From a virus: DNA of 38,522 bases. How positions within the stretch are numbered: the stretch's first letter is position 1; each line of letters starts with the position of its first letter. The stretch covers positions 1-38,522 of IMG/VR virus record IMGVR_UViG_3300007345_000100; one strand, given 5' to 3'. Positions 23,701-30,184 of the stretch are shown here, piece after piece. The notes beneath the pieces were generated by a model. The model was not told the DNA's origin. It saw only the letters and a list, made by a program, of their open reading frames with translations, and made no database searches. Position numbers and translations under genes: made by a program.

Positions 23701-25922
23701 TGGGTAGCGCCCGCCTTGAAAGATATCGACTGACCCTCAGACACATAGTCGATGTTTGAGATGACGTTGAATCCTTTGAAAACGTGATTGATCGCCTTTA
23801 CTAGTGTACCATTTGATTGCTCATCTCTGAAGTCTTTAATTGTCCTGCCCGCAGAGTTGGTAAAGCTCGGACCACCAATACTTGATGGATCTAACTGGAG
23901 CTGATTGTAAATGACATTTCCAGAGATACCGCTAGTGCCAGACGCCACATCAAACTGCGCATCGACACCCGTGATATTCAAGTCGACTTTTTCTACACGC
24001 AATCTAAAGTCTACTGTTTGTGTTGATTCATTGTATACGCCGCCAAAGACCATAAATGTCACAGTACCATCAAGATCTAGCAAAAAATCTGATGGGGCGG
24101 GAGCGCCAAGGCCACTCACTGTTCCTGTGCTGAAGCGTGTTTTCTTGCTTCGAGTTCTCACAAAAACAGAGGTCTGTTGTCCATTAAGAATCTCAATGAT
24201 CTTGTCTGCAAACTGCTCTTGAACAGTGAGGTTAGATTCTGCATCGATACCCTGTATGCTCGAGCTTGAATTGAAATTTAGAGGTTGCGATCCTCCTGCT
24301 TGATCAAACGTCAACGACCTCTGATCGATCTGTGGTGATTCCCCGCCAGCATTATATCCAATAGGTTTCAGCAAGAAACCTCTTATTTCAGTTGGTGGGA
24401 GATCCAAAAGTTGGTTGTCAACGGCCAAAGAATTTGGGGTGATGGCGTCTCCATTGGCTGCAACACCATCTGAAAATGTGATGGTGTGATCAAAAAGCAT
24501 GTCTTCGCCACCAAACGACGCAATGCCAAGGGTAGAGTAATCTATCGTGAGGTCGATGTTCAAAACACCAGCCTCAACAGATGTAAAGTCACTTAATTCA
24601 GACACATCAACAGAAAACCCACTTTGCGCAATGTCACCGTTGGCGTTGAAAGACACCAGCCTGGGGTTTTCGTCACTGGCATCAACGAGGTTTTGCCCTA
24701 TCGGAGCTTCGCCCAGAGCATGACGGAACTTCTCATTGTTAGTAACAAAACTTCCTGTTCCTGGGAAAAACCTCAGTCCTGGATACGTGTTGATATCTAG
24801 TGTAGTAGACGTCTGTAAGCCCCTGTCCGATCCTGGCAGATTGAAGTTGTCTGGCTCAGGGTGGTAGATAGGGGTGGCCCCTACCTTCACCCGATCTAAG
24901 TTATCAAACCCTTCTAGGTAGTTGCCATAGAAAAGCCTGTTGTTGCTGATGGCCTGCGCAAAAGCATTGCGAGGGACAGCATCAAACATCTTGAAAGCCT
25001 CCTGATCTGGCAACACCGTGTACACCCCGTCGTTCGCAAACGCCAATCCGTTTTCAGTGCTGGGTCTGTGCGGGATCTCAGCGATACGATAGAAAGCCTG
25101 GTCGTTGTTTCTGCGCACAAAGACTCTTAGCTTTTCTACAGGGCCATCGCTGCCCTGCATCTCCAAGAGCAGTTTGTTGTTTCTGTCACGCAAGAAGTTT
25201 TGCGCTGGCGCATTGAAGGCTCTGTTTGTGGTGCTGACAGCGAGCTCAGAGTATGGCGACAGGGCGCTAAGCTCACCGTCGTCATAGACATACTGATAGG
25301 CAAACTGAAAGCAGTTGTTTTGCAGGTTGTTGAACTTGATGTCAGGATCGTCAACAAAACTAAATGTGATGGGTGTCTGTGGCGGTTGCTTGCACACGGA
25401 CACAAACAGTTCTTTTTGAGCATCGGTGCCCGAGGTAAGCAGAGGGCCGTAGCCACTGGTCAACGCCCTGGTAGCGTTGATCTTCCTGGGCTCGTTCCTG
25501 CTGTCTGTGAAATACAACAGGTGGTCACCAAACTGATTGATCACCACGTCAGCCTTGACGAACCTCTCAGGATGAAAATTCAAAAAAGAACCTTCTAAAA
25601 CCTTGTGGTACTTGTCTGTGTTATGACGGTATTGGTAGATACCGTGAGTGCCATTGGCGTTGTACAAAAAGAAATAGATGCAATTACCTGCCTCCGATGA
25701 CACAGCGCCTACGACTCTGTTATTGCCAGAGCCAGGGATGGTGTCCGAGGAGCTGGCCGAAGCAATCGCAGTATTACCCTCGACGTTTTTAAGCACGCCC
25801 TGGTTTCCATCATCGCCTGTAGAGACTCTGATGTTGAGGGCGTTCGACATCTCCACCTCCTTCAGAAGCCTTGGGTCTTCATCTTTGTTGAGGTACTGAG
25901 GGATAAGCTTGTCAATAGCCAT
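20706..25922 (-). CDS. muzzle / tail-tubular-protein-B-like protein
   Basis: This 1738-residue, beta-rich protein is much longer than T7 gp12 (about 790). N-terminal features include INQFGDHLLYFTDSRNEPRK (about 110-130), FAYQYVYDDGELSALSPYS and, near 320-335, AISNNRLFYGNYLEG. Such lines occur in P22 gp10/T7 gp12-type stabilisation proteins and in crAss-like muzzle proteins. Near 1510-1530 it has HDKFFSFKDGVIYKHNS followed by NNFYG, also seen in this group. The middle (about 400-1250) holds several beta domains and is probably an insertion specific to this phage group. It would form the distal part of the short tail. The start overlaps the stop of the upstream tail gene by one base (TGATG), so translation is probably coupled. 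Confidence 0.7.
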   Translation of the reverse strand: MAIDKLIPQYLNKDEDPRLLKEVEMSNALNIRVSTGDDGNQGVLKNVEGNTAIASASSSDTIPGSGNNRVVGAVSSEAGNCIYFFLYNANGTHGIYQYRHNTDKYHKVLEGSFLNFHPERFVKADVVINQFGDHLLYFTDSRNEPRKINATRALTSGYGPLLTSGTDAQKELFVSVCKQPPQTPITFSFVDDPDIKFNNLQNNCFQFAYQYVYDDGELSALSPYSELAVSTTNRAFNAPAQNFLRDRNNKLLLEMQGSDGPVEKLRVFVRRNNDQAFYRIAEIPHRPSTENGLAFANDGVYTVLPDQEAFKMFDAVPRNAFAQAISNNRLFYGNYLEGFDNLDRVKVGATPIYHPEPDNFNLPGSDRGLQTSTTLDINTYPGLRFFPGTGSFVTNNEKFRHALGEAPIGQNLVDASDENPRLVSFNANGDIAQSGFSVDVSELSDFTSVEAGVLNIDLTIDYSTLGIASFGGEDMLFDHTITFSDGVAANGDAITPNSLAVDNQLLDLPPTEIRGFLLKPIGYNAGGESPQIDQRSLTFDQAGGSQPLNFNSSSSIQGIDAESNLTVQEQFADKIIEILNGQQTSVFVRTRSKKTRFSTGTVSGLGAPAPSDFLLDLDGTVTFMVFGGVYNESTQTVDFRLRVEKVDLNITGVDAQFDVASGTSGISGNVIYNQLQLDPSSIGGPSFTNSAGRTIKDFRDEQSNGTLVKAINHVFKGFNVISNIDYVSEGQSISFKAGATHEFGIVYFDHRNRHGGVQKIDSVDVVHFGDVDRNGNEGRTEVDLRFTHEPPYWATKYAPVYSKNTSYEKILQISVLEAGLPRTETYADPLSDSGGVTRPIIDALGTSSGSDPDGLIYLSMRSLEGKTNSYNESKGANLEYEYQEGDVLRVLRYKDSDGNTVRPMHEFKISSYKRYIDNEENPIKLYANSDQPSDTTYRRTGFFLGIRDQDIPGFNKLDVAAGLDFFTNDCVVEIFRPKLRVENQVFHEVGKTFDIVVAGGSRTHGGDRSNTTVVTAAIRVVSSTSFTSTTRLFVGDRLTPAASVPDATDVFVTGIQPQSGGTFLYTISEGFPFPDLATPGSNFSCTVAATAGAPDSVFPGCITLDTGDVHLKLREILTNPTNSSTGQPDETKPGDQTYKNFIIEDESVSDFFESKAVDIGRPHIETPDQIEQVRSSSVTYSDPFALDSAVLALSSFNPSLFPFKDYNTQHGDVCFLLDRNEALMVMQENKISKTPVSRVLIESAAGGQLVTSTNVLGTPTYYAGNLGPGLQPESVVESFGRVYFVDVARAAVVQLSSEGIDLLSSKSMTSHFQTLFSNINVLDQKPFIPCGYDPDNAELIITSPQIDRNSLTFPDSEGLILSPVKKPASATRTNVDAQAHVLFENGGRDTWDLGETQWDVLNLNWEVSGQGVIYVDKLGDIGSVYLDSSLRNSTDSITVKAVTSSGSHVATGSISARDSSLTLPTSFTRQTDKGSVTMTKSGTNSATAAETSAYSTTKGVWLTFYSFIPEMYARLHDKFFSFKDGVIYKHNSNATRNNFYGSQANSQVSVISRKNPSDIKVYNAMSLEGNKAWKAVVSNSTQTTGASSMQASEFDEREGMFYRVIAKDATSSSTSNSSHKVVLGQVASVDGSKITFTTKVSNLPFGIGDTLFKLASSSESTLSVTVSSVSGRKEITASGAVGGLTAGDTVMAVSDDDINGDKIRDYYSQVDLTNTDTTAVELYAVNLSYSSSPLHNDK

Positions 25923-26731
25923 CAGTATTTGGGTGCTTGCTTGAAGTTCTTACGGATGGTCTTCAACGCCTCCTCTTTGCTGAACGCTTTGAGTCGGGCG
26001 TTGGCCTTACGTCTCTCGTTGTAATACTCTTGACGTGCCCGCCCCTTCTCCATAGCTGGGACGCTGCTCTTACGCTCAATGATCTTGTAGTAGATGAAGC
26101 ATCGCAAAGCCTCCTCTGCCTGCACATGGATGGTAGGATTCGAAGACCGTGCTTCGTCAGCGATGTATTCAATCACCACTTCCGACACGCCGCTGTTGAC
26201 AGCAAGCTCAATCCTGTTTTGGTCGAGGTTGAGTCTGTACTCACCCTCGTAGAAGCCGCCACCCAAACCGTAGATCTGACCGATGTTGTTCTGGTAGATG
26301 TAGTTCGAGAAGACAATGAAGTCGTCAGCACCAAACACACCGCCTGTAGAGAATCCTGTCTTGGCATCTTCCCTGTCATTCACTCCGTCGCTGTCACTGT
26401 CAATGACATTGCCTGCGGTGTCGGTCTTGTACTTCTGTGAGTAGTTGATGTTCTTGTTTTCGCCGAAGACGTGAACCAAGCCGTCCTGTCCTACGATGCC
26501 GATCTTGATGAGGTCTACAAAATCGTCAGGCAACTCCACCGTGTTGTTGGCTCCCGCCGACAGCTTGACAGAGCGCACACGCTGCAACACATCGAAGCCC
26601 ATCTCTCTAATGCCCCGCAAGGCGTAATTGTGGATCAGCGTATCCGACGCATTGTTGGCGTAATCATCACCTTCTAAGGTGAGGATGTAGTCGTTGACGA
26701 CCTCTGCTACTGTAACTAAGTTTCTTGCCAT
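25922..26731 (-). CDS. tail tubular A / ring-type head-tail connector protein
   Basis: This 269-residue protein has an N-terminal helical pattern (VAEVVNDYILTLEGDDYANN, LIHNYALRGIREMGFDVLQRV) followed by NNTVELPDDFVDLIKIGIVG. This is the arrangement of gp11/gp4-type gatekeeper or ring proteins of short-tailed phages, in which helices pack in the ring and a beta domain points out. A middle insertion contains DSDSDGVNDREDAKTGF, an acidic calcium-loop-like segment. Near 195-240 helices with V-Q-A-E-E-A-L-R-C-F complete the fold. It directly precedes the muzzle-like gene and follows another connector-like gene by 7 bp. The specific identity (TTA versus ring protein) cannot be fixed from sequence reading. 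Confidence 0.65.
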   Translation of the reverse strand: MARNLVTVAEVVNDYILTLEGDDYANNASDTLIHNYALRGIREMGFDVLQRVRSVKLSAGANNTVELPDDFVDLIKIGIVGQDGLVHVFGENKNINYSQKYKTDTAGNVIDSDSDGVNDREDAKTGFSTGGVFGADDFIVFSNYIYQNNIGQIYGLGGGFYEGEYRLNLDQNRIELAVNSGVSEVVIEYIADEARSSNPTIHVQAEEALRCFIYYKIIERKSSVPAMEKGRARQEYYNERRKANARLKAFSKEEALKTIRKNFKQAPKY

Positions 26732-26738
26732 CTATCTA

Positions 26739-27467
26739 TCACTTTTGGGACTCAGCGTTGGAGTAGTTGTATACGTCAGCGTCACGCAGATTCACACCGA
26801 CAAGCTTGCCCATCTCAAAGACCAACTCCGAGGTGTAGTGCTCAGGAAGTTCAAAGTCCACAGACTCCCCAGGCACATAAGACTCTTTGCCATTCAGGGT
26901 GTCAAATCCAAACTTAGGCAAAGAGACAGTGCGGGCATTGGACGTGGGGTCCAAGCCCTCAGGCTGCTTGTAGTAGCGCACCTTGATCTTAGAGACAGAG
27001 GTAGGGAACACCTCGAAATCATCGCTCATCAACACCACTGGCCGTGAAACAGTGGGAGCTGACAGAGTGCTCAAAAGAACTCTGTCTAGCTTCTCTTCGT
27101 CGTAGATCACGTCAGCCATGACGCTGTTGTTTACACCCAACAAAATATCTCCGCCTGTCTTGACGTTGATAAGACGGGCGAAGTCATCAGGTCTGGCAAA
27201 GACACCGCTGCTTTTTGTAATCGTTGTTGTCTTAGAAAAGACACCCAAGTCCTCTTTGATCTGCTTGATGCGAGACTTGTCTCGGGCAGGGTCGATGTTG
27301 CGACGCCGCATATTCTCTGCTGCGGTCAACTCGTCGAACAGCTTGTTGAAGATGTTCATCTGAGCGATGGGCGCAAAAGAGTTGAACTCTGTCGGTGTTA
27401 CAAACCCACGTTCATCTTTATTTGCCAGATCGTTAAGTGCGTTGTATACCTCTCTTACGCTTGCCAT
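26739..27467 (-). CDS. connector or tail-adaptor structural protein
   Basis: This 242-residue protein starts with helices (VREVYNALNDLANKDERGFVTPTEFNSFAPIAQMNIF), then a linker with many Arg and Lys, then a beta-rich part (GVFARPDDFARL, VLMSDDFEVFPTSVSKIKVRYYKQPEG) and a C-terminal helix (ELPEHYTSELVFEMGKLVGVNLRD). The N-terminus and the P-D-D-F motif are shared in style with the adjacent 269-residue protein, and both look like ring or adaptor proteins joining portal and tail. It is the first gene after a terminator-promoter pair, so it begins a transcription unit for tail and ejection proteins. I do not recognise a named family with certainty. Confidence 0.6.
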   Translation of the reverse strand: MASVREVYNALNDLANKDERGFVTPTEFNSFAPIAQMNIFNKLFDELTAAENMRRRNIDPARDKSRIKQIKEDLGVFSKTTTITKSSGVFARPDDFARLINVKTGGDILLGVNNSVMADVIYDEEKLDRVLLSTLSAPTVSRPVVLMSDDFEVFPTSVSKIKVRYYKQPEGLDPTSNARTVSLPKFGFDTLNGKESYVPGESVDFELPEHYTSELVFEMGKLVGVNLRDADVYNYSNAESQK

Positions 27468-27488
27468 ATCGTAGTTATATCAATATAG

Positions 27489-27496
27489 CAAATATA
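27489..27496 (-). promoter_or_regulatory. Bacteroidota-type -7 promoter box for the tail operon
   Basis: TATATTTG on the - strand matches the Bacteroidota consensus TAnnTTTG exactly. It ends 21 bp before the ATG of the 242-residue connector gene and begins 2 bp after a terminator hairpin. A -33 TTG is not evident; the hairpin occupies that place. Confidence 0.7.
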
Positions 27497-27498
27497 AG

Positions 27499-27521
27499 AA
27501 AAAGGGCCCGAAGGCCCTTTT
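27499..27521 (-). terminator. intrinsic terminator with UUCG loop
   Basis: On the - strand the sequence is AAAAGGGCC, loop TTCG, GGCCCTTTTT. The GC stem closed by a UUCG loop and followed by a T run forms a rho-independent terminator 21 bp after the stop of the 283-residue gene. The stem is A/T-flanked on both sides, so it may also work on the + strand. Confidence 0.9.
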
Positions 27522-27542
27522 CACTTGAGACGTACCAAAACC

Positions 27543-28394
27543 TTAGGCGATTGCTTCGAGCTGCCTGTCAATCTCTGAGAGCACTGAGGCGCCCTTGTCC
27601 GTCATCACAAAACGTGTGAGCGTATCGACGGCGTCCTGACCGACAGGCACGGACAGGATCATCTTTCCTGTATCGGCCCATACGATGGCGCCACCCTTCT
27701 GCGTTACAATCTGGAAGTCCATAGCCTGCATCACTGTCGTTCTTGCATGCACCATAGGGTTGTCAAACATACCCATGAACTTCGTTGGATTCTTCTTGGC
27801 GTATTGCACCAAAGCTCTCTTGAGCTGCAAATCTTTTTGATTGGTGTTGATATTCAACGCCATAGCCACGGGTAAAAGCTCATCGATAGGACGTGCCTTG
27901 ATCATGGAGATTGCATCGGTAATAAGGAAATCCTTTTCTACCTCCTTTTCAACATCGATTTCTTTGTTGGCCAGTTGAAACACGCCTCCTCCGTTAGCTT
28001 TATTTTCAGGGTGTTTTGTCAAAAACTCTAACAAGTTTGGCTGATCGTAACGAACTGTAAGAATCTTGTTTCGAAACACAACATGCTCTTTAACAGCGTT
28101 TTCAGATTGCTCATCAACGTAGATAGACTGCTCTCCTGGGCAATATCTAATTTGTCGAACTGCTCCAGTCTCTTCGTCAAAGATGTTGACGCCGTCGCTT
28201 TTAATCTTTAAGAAGATGCCGCCTCTACCATTGATTGTTTCAAAAAGCTTGGGCACTTTTTGAAAGTCAGGAAGATTTCTTTTGACAGTTCTCTTCTTAG
28301 CTACAGGCTTCTTTGCCGTGGGTGCCTCGGGAGCCTCTGTCTTCTTGCGTGTTACGGGACGGCCACGCTTAGCCGCTGGTTGATCCTGTGTCAT
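27543..28394 (-). CDS. phage protein of unknown function in its own transcription unit
   Basis: The start is placed at the ATG giving MTQDQPAAKRG. A longer frame would begin at a TTG that lies inside the promoter box, which rules it out. The 283-residue product has a basic, Pro/Ala/Lys-rich N-terminus (about 5-45: RGRPVTRKK, KKPVAKKRTVKR) resembling an AT-hook or nucleic-acid-binding tail. A beta-rich middle (GGIFLKIKSDGVNIFDEETG, YCPGEQSIYVDEQ) and a helical C-terminal half (ITDAISMIKARPIDELLPVAMALNINT) follow. It sits between the capsid and connector genes with its own promoter and terminator, so it may be made at a different level from its neighbours. A virion or DNA-binding head protein is a guess. 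Confidence 0.6.
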   Translation of the reverse strand: MTQDQPAAKRGRPVTRKKTEAPEAPTAKKPVAKKRTVKRNLPDFQKVPKLFETINGRGGIFLKIKSDGVNIFDEETGAVRQIRYCPGEQSIYVDEQSENAVKEHVVFRNKILTVRYDQPNLLEFLTKHPENKANGGGVFQLANKEIDVEKEVEKDFLITDAISMIKARPIDELLPVAMALNINTNQKDLQLKRALVQYAKKNPTKFMGMFDNPMVHARTTVMQAMDFQIVTQKGGAIVWADTGKMILSVPVGQDAVDTLTRFVMTDKGASVLSEIDRQLEAIA

Positions 28395-28418
28395 ATTGAA
28401 TAATGTATTTAACTGAAA

Positions 28419-28426
28419 CAAATATA
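28419..28426 (-). promoter_or_regulatory. Bacteroidota-type -7 promoter box for the 283-residue gene
   Basis: TATATTTG (- strand) lies 24 bp upstream of the ATG of the 283-residue gene and 9 bp after a terminator hairpin. It matches TAnnTTTG exactly. No clear -33 TTG is seen at the usual spacing, because the terminator stem lies there. Confidence 0.7.
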
Positions 28427-28435
28427 AGGCAAAAG

Positions 28436-28461
28436 AAAAAGGCTCCCGAAGGAGCCCTTTT
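28436..28461 (-). terminator. intrinsic terminator with UUCG loop
   Basis: The - strand reads AAAAGGGCTCC, loop TTCG, GGAGCCTTTTT. It lies 18 bp after the stop of the 303-residue gene and closes the transcription unit of the small paralogues. It is similar in design to the terminator at 27499-27521 but with a different stem. Confidence 0.9.
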
Positions 28462-28479
28462 CACAGTTTTCTTTATTGT

Positions 28480-29391
28480 TTAGTCATTGTACTCCAAACC
28501 ATCAGGGTTGGCACCGTAAAGTCTAATAAGAAACCTTCCTGCGGTGTAATCGCCTGCGGCGCCACCGCCATGATACAGATATAAGTATTCCGTATCAGTG
28601 ATCCCAGCATTGTGAACTGGGTTGTTAGCCGCATCAGCGAGGTTGAGTTGAGTCCTGTCGCCGACTGACTGAACCGCTTCCGTAATCTTCTCATTGCCTG
28701 TGGCGTCTGCACCTTGGGTCACGGAAGCGGTGCTTGATGATGAGAGTCCAACGGTGGTGCTGGCGCCAAGCGGAGCCTCCAAACAGATAAGCTCAGCGGC
28801 GTATACAATACCATTAACTGCTTGTGTCACCTGGGTGATGTAAGCGGCACCTCCTCCTGTCACACCAATGGCATGGTCTGCTGTTGCCGAAGCAGTGCAA
28901 GTCTTTCCGCTTGTAGCTAGATCAACAAAAATTGTCGTGATGATCTCACCATTGTACATTCCAACATTGCTCGATCTCCCAGGGGCCCCTGCACCTGCGG
29001 CATTTGCACTAGTAATAGTAGACTGGACAGGCCCGTGAAGCTTAATGGTCCCGTGATCTGCAAAAGTTATAGAGACGTTGCTCAGCCTATGGTCAGCGTA
29101 CTCTCCAGTAGAGTTATCTCCTATAACTAGAGTAGGCTCTCTGGAGTAGTTGATCTGATTTACGATACTCTCCATGATCTCCCTAGGATCAGAATCGGCG
29201 GTGCGAGACATGGTCACATCAAGGGTGTCAGTCTCCACTGACTCCTTGAAGATCATTTTCAATGTACTAGCATTCGTGACCTCCATTCCAGCGGAGGCTG
29301 ATACAGGAACCGTGGTGGCGCTGGCTTCGGTAGGCCCACTAAGAGCAGCACCATCAGCGTTGAAGTATAAGAATTTTTTGTTTGGATCCAT
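28480..29391 (-). CDS. small-paralogue family member, extended form; putative virion protein
   Basis: The start chosen is MDPNKKFLYF, which aligns with the starts of the two sister genes (MFKYLYF, MERFLYF) and has the same leader TAGAAATC before ATG as the sister gene at 30158. A longer frame would overlap the previous gene. The 303-residue product has the shared domain in its first ~110 residues (TLKMIFKESVETDTLDVT, IMESIVNQINYSREPTLVIGD). An Ala/Gly/Thr/Ser-rich beta-type extension follows (AAGAGAPGRSSNVGMYNGEII, TEYLYLYHGGGAAGDYTAGRFLIRLYG). It follows the capsid gene, so it may be a head decoration or accessory protein. It is the last gene before a terminator. Confidence 0.6.
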   Translation of the reverse strand: MDPNKKFLYFNADGAALSGPTEASATTVPVSASAGMEVTNASTLKMIFKESVETDTLDVTMSRTADSDPREIMESIVNQINYSREPTLVIGDNSTGEYADHRLSNVSITFADHGTIKLHGPVQSTITSANAAGAGAPGRSSNVGMYNGEIITTIFVDLATSGKTCTASATADHAIGVTGGGAAYITQVTQAVNGIVYAAELICLEAPLGASTTVGLSSSSTASVTQGADATGNEKITEAVQSVGDRTQLNLADAANNPVHNAGITDTEYLYLYHGGGAAGDYTAGRFLIRLYGANPDGLEYND

Positions 29392-29399
29392 GATTTCTA

Positions 29400-29714
29400 T
29401 TATAGAATGCTGAGGGAGGTTTCGCACGCCGTAATGTCTCGATGAAGAAACTCATTGTTTATCTCATCCGCAATAACAATAAAAGGTCTTTTGCTGGTTC
29501 TGATAGCATCAGTTATAGCATCCATAACCTTTTTGTTTTTGTTTTGAGTGGTGGTGATTTTCACGGTCACCTCGTTTCCAATTCCGTCTTTGACATCCTT
29601 GAACTCAAGAGTAATACCGTCGGCATCGGAGTCAGCCTTCATCGCTCTAAGCAAATCAGTAGGCATACAAGCAGCGTCACTTAGGCTGTTTGCAAAGTAT
29701 AAATATTTAAACAT
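29400..29714 (-). CDS. small-paralogue family member (104 residues)
   Basis: This protein shares with its two neighbours the start MxxxLYFA, a central V-x-V-K-I/V-T-x-x-x-N/D-K pattern and a C-terminal block: DAI..SK-RPFIVIADE followed by FLHRDITAC. No known domain is recognised. It lies between a terminator 50 bp upstream and the extended sister gene 8 bp downstream. Its leader contains a small hairpin (29734-29748, stem TGAGG/CCTCA) that might affect expression. Its place behind the capsid gene suggests a virion component. Confidence 0.6.
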   Translation of the reverse strand: MFKYLYFANSLSDAACMPTDLLRAMKADSDADGITLEFKDVKDGIGNEVTVKITTTQNKNKKVMDAITDAIRTSKRPFIVIADEINNEFLHRDITACETSLSIL

Positions 29715-29763
29715 CGTAGTTATTTCTTGTAGCTGAGGCTTGTCCTCACCTAACTGTTAATGT

Positions 29764-29803
29764 AAAAAAGAGAAAGTGGGGAGAGCCATTCTCTCCCCCT
29801 TTC
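29764..29803 (-). terminator. intrinsic terminator after the capsid unit
   Basis: On the - strand a GAAAG..GGGGAGA arm pairs with TCTCCCC..CTTTC around a short loop and is followed by TCTTTTTT. It begins 17 bp after the stop of the 112-residue gene and probably ends the capsid transcript. One bulge is present in the stem. Confidence 0.8.
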
Positions 29804-29819
29804 CAAATTAGATTGCCTG

Positions 29820-30158
29820 TTAATTTGCGGCAGTAATAGTGTTAACACATGCGGTCACATCGGGATGGATAAACACGCTTTCGTTTTCATCACACACAAT
29901 AATGAACGGATCTTTTGAATAAGACATAGCGTCCACGATAGCCTCAATAACCGCCTTGTGCTTATCCGAGGTGACAGTCAAGTCAACCTTGTCGAAGGTT
30001 GCTCCTGCATCATCTTTCATAGGTCGGAAGTAAAGACCCAACGATGTAGAGTCAATGCTACCAAATCCTGCAAAGCGGGAAACGGGATAGCACACGCCAT
30101 CGTCAAGGGTGTCAAATGGTCCGCTTGCCGCCTCCATGAAGTATAAAAATCTTTCCAT
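29820..30158 (-). CDS. small-paralogue family member (112 residues) directly after the capsid gene
   Basis: It starts MERFLYF and shares the family layout: a beta-rich middle (VDLTVTSDKHKAVIEAIVDAMSYSKDPFIIVCDE) and the end block FIHPDVTACVNTI. The leader TAGAAATCATGGA is the same as at the 303-residue sister gene. The gene is 26 bp downstream of the capsid gene and just before a terminator, so it is co-transcribed with the capsid. I infer a small head protein such as a decoration or stabilising subunit; no family name is recognised. Confidence 0.6.
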   Translation of the reverse strand: MERFLYFMEAASGPFDTLDDGVCYPVSRFAGFGSIDSTSLGLYFRPMKDDAGATFDKVDLTVTSDKHKAVIEAIVDAMSYSKDPFIIVCDENESVFIHPDVTACVNTITAAN

Positions 30159-30184
30159 GATTTCTAGATTCTTTCAGTTAATGA

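Noticed and set aside
28395-28421. TTG start extending the 283-residue protein upstream
   Set aside because: The TTG lies within the TATATTTG promoter box, so it would not be part of the message. The ATG at 28394 fits better.
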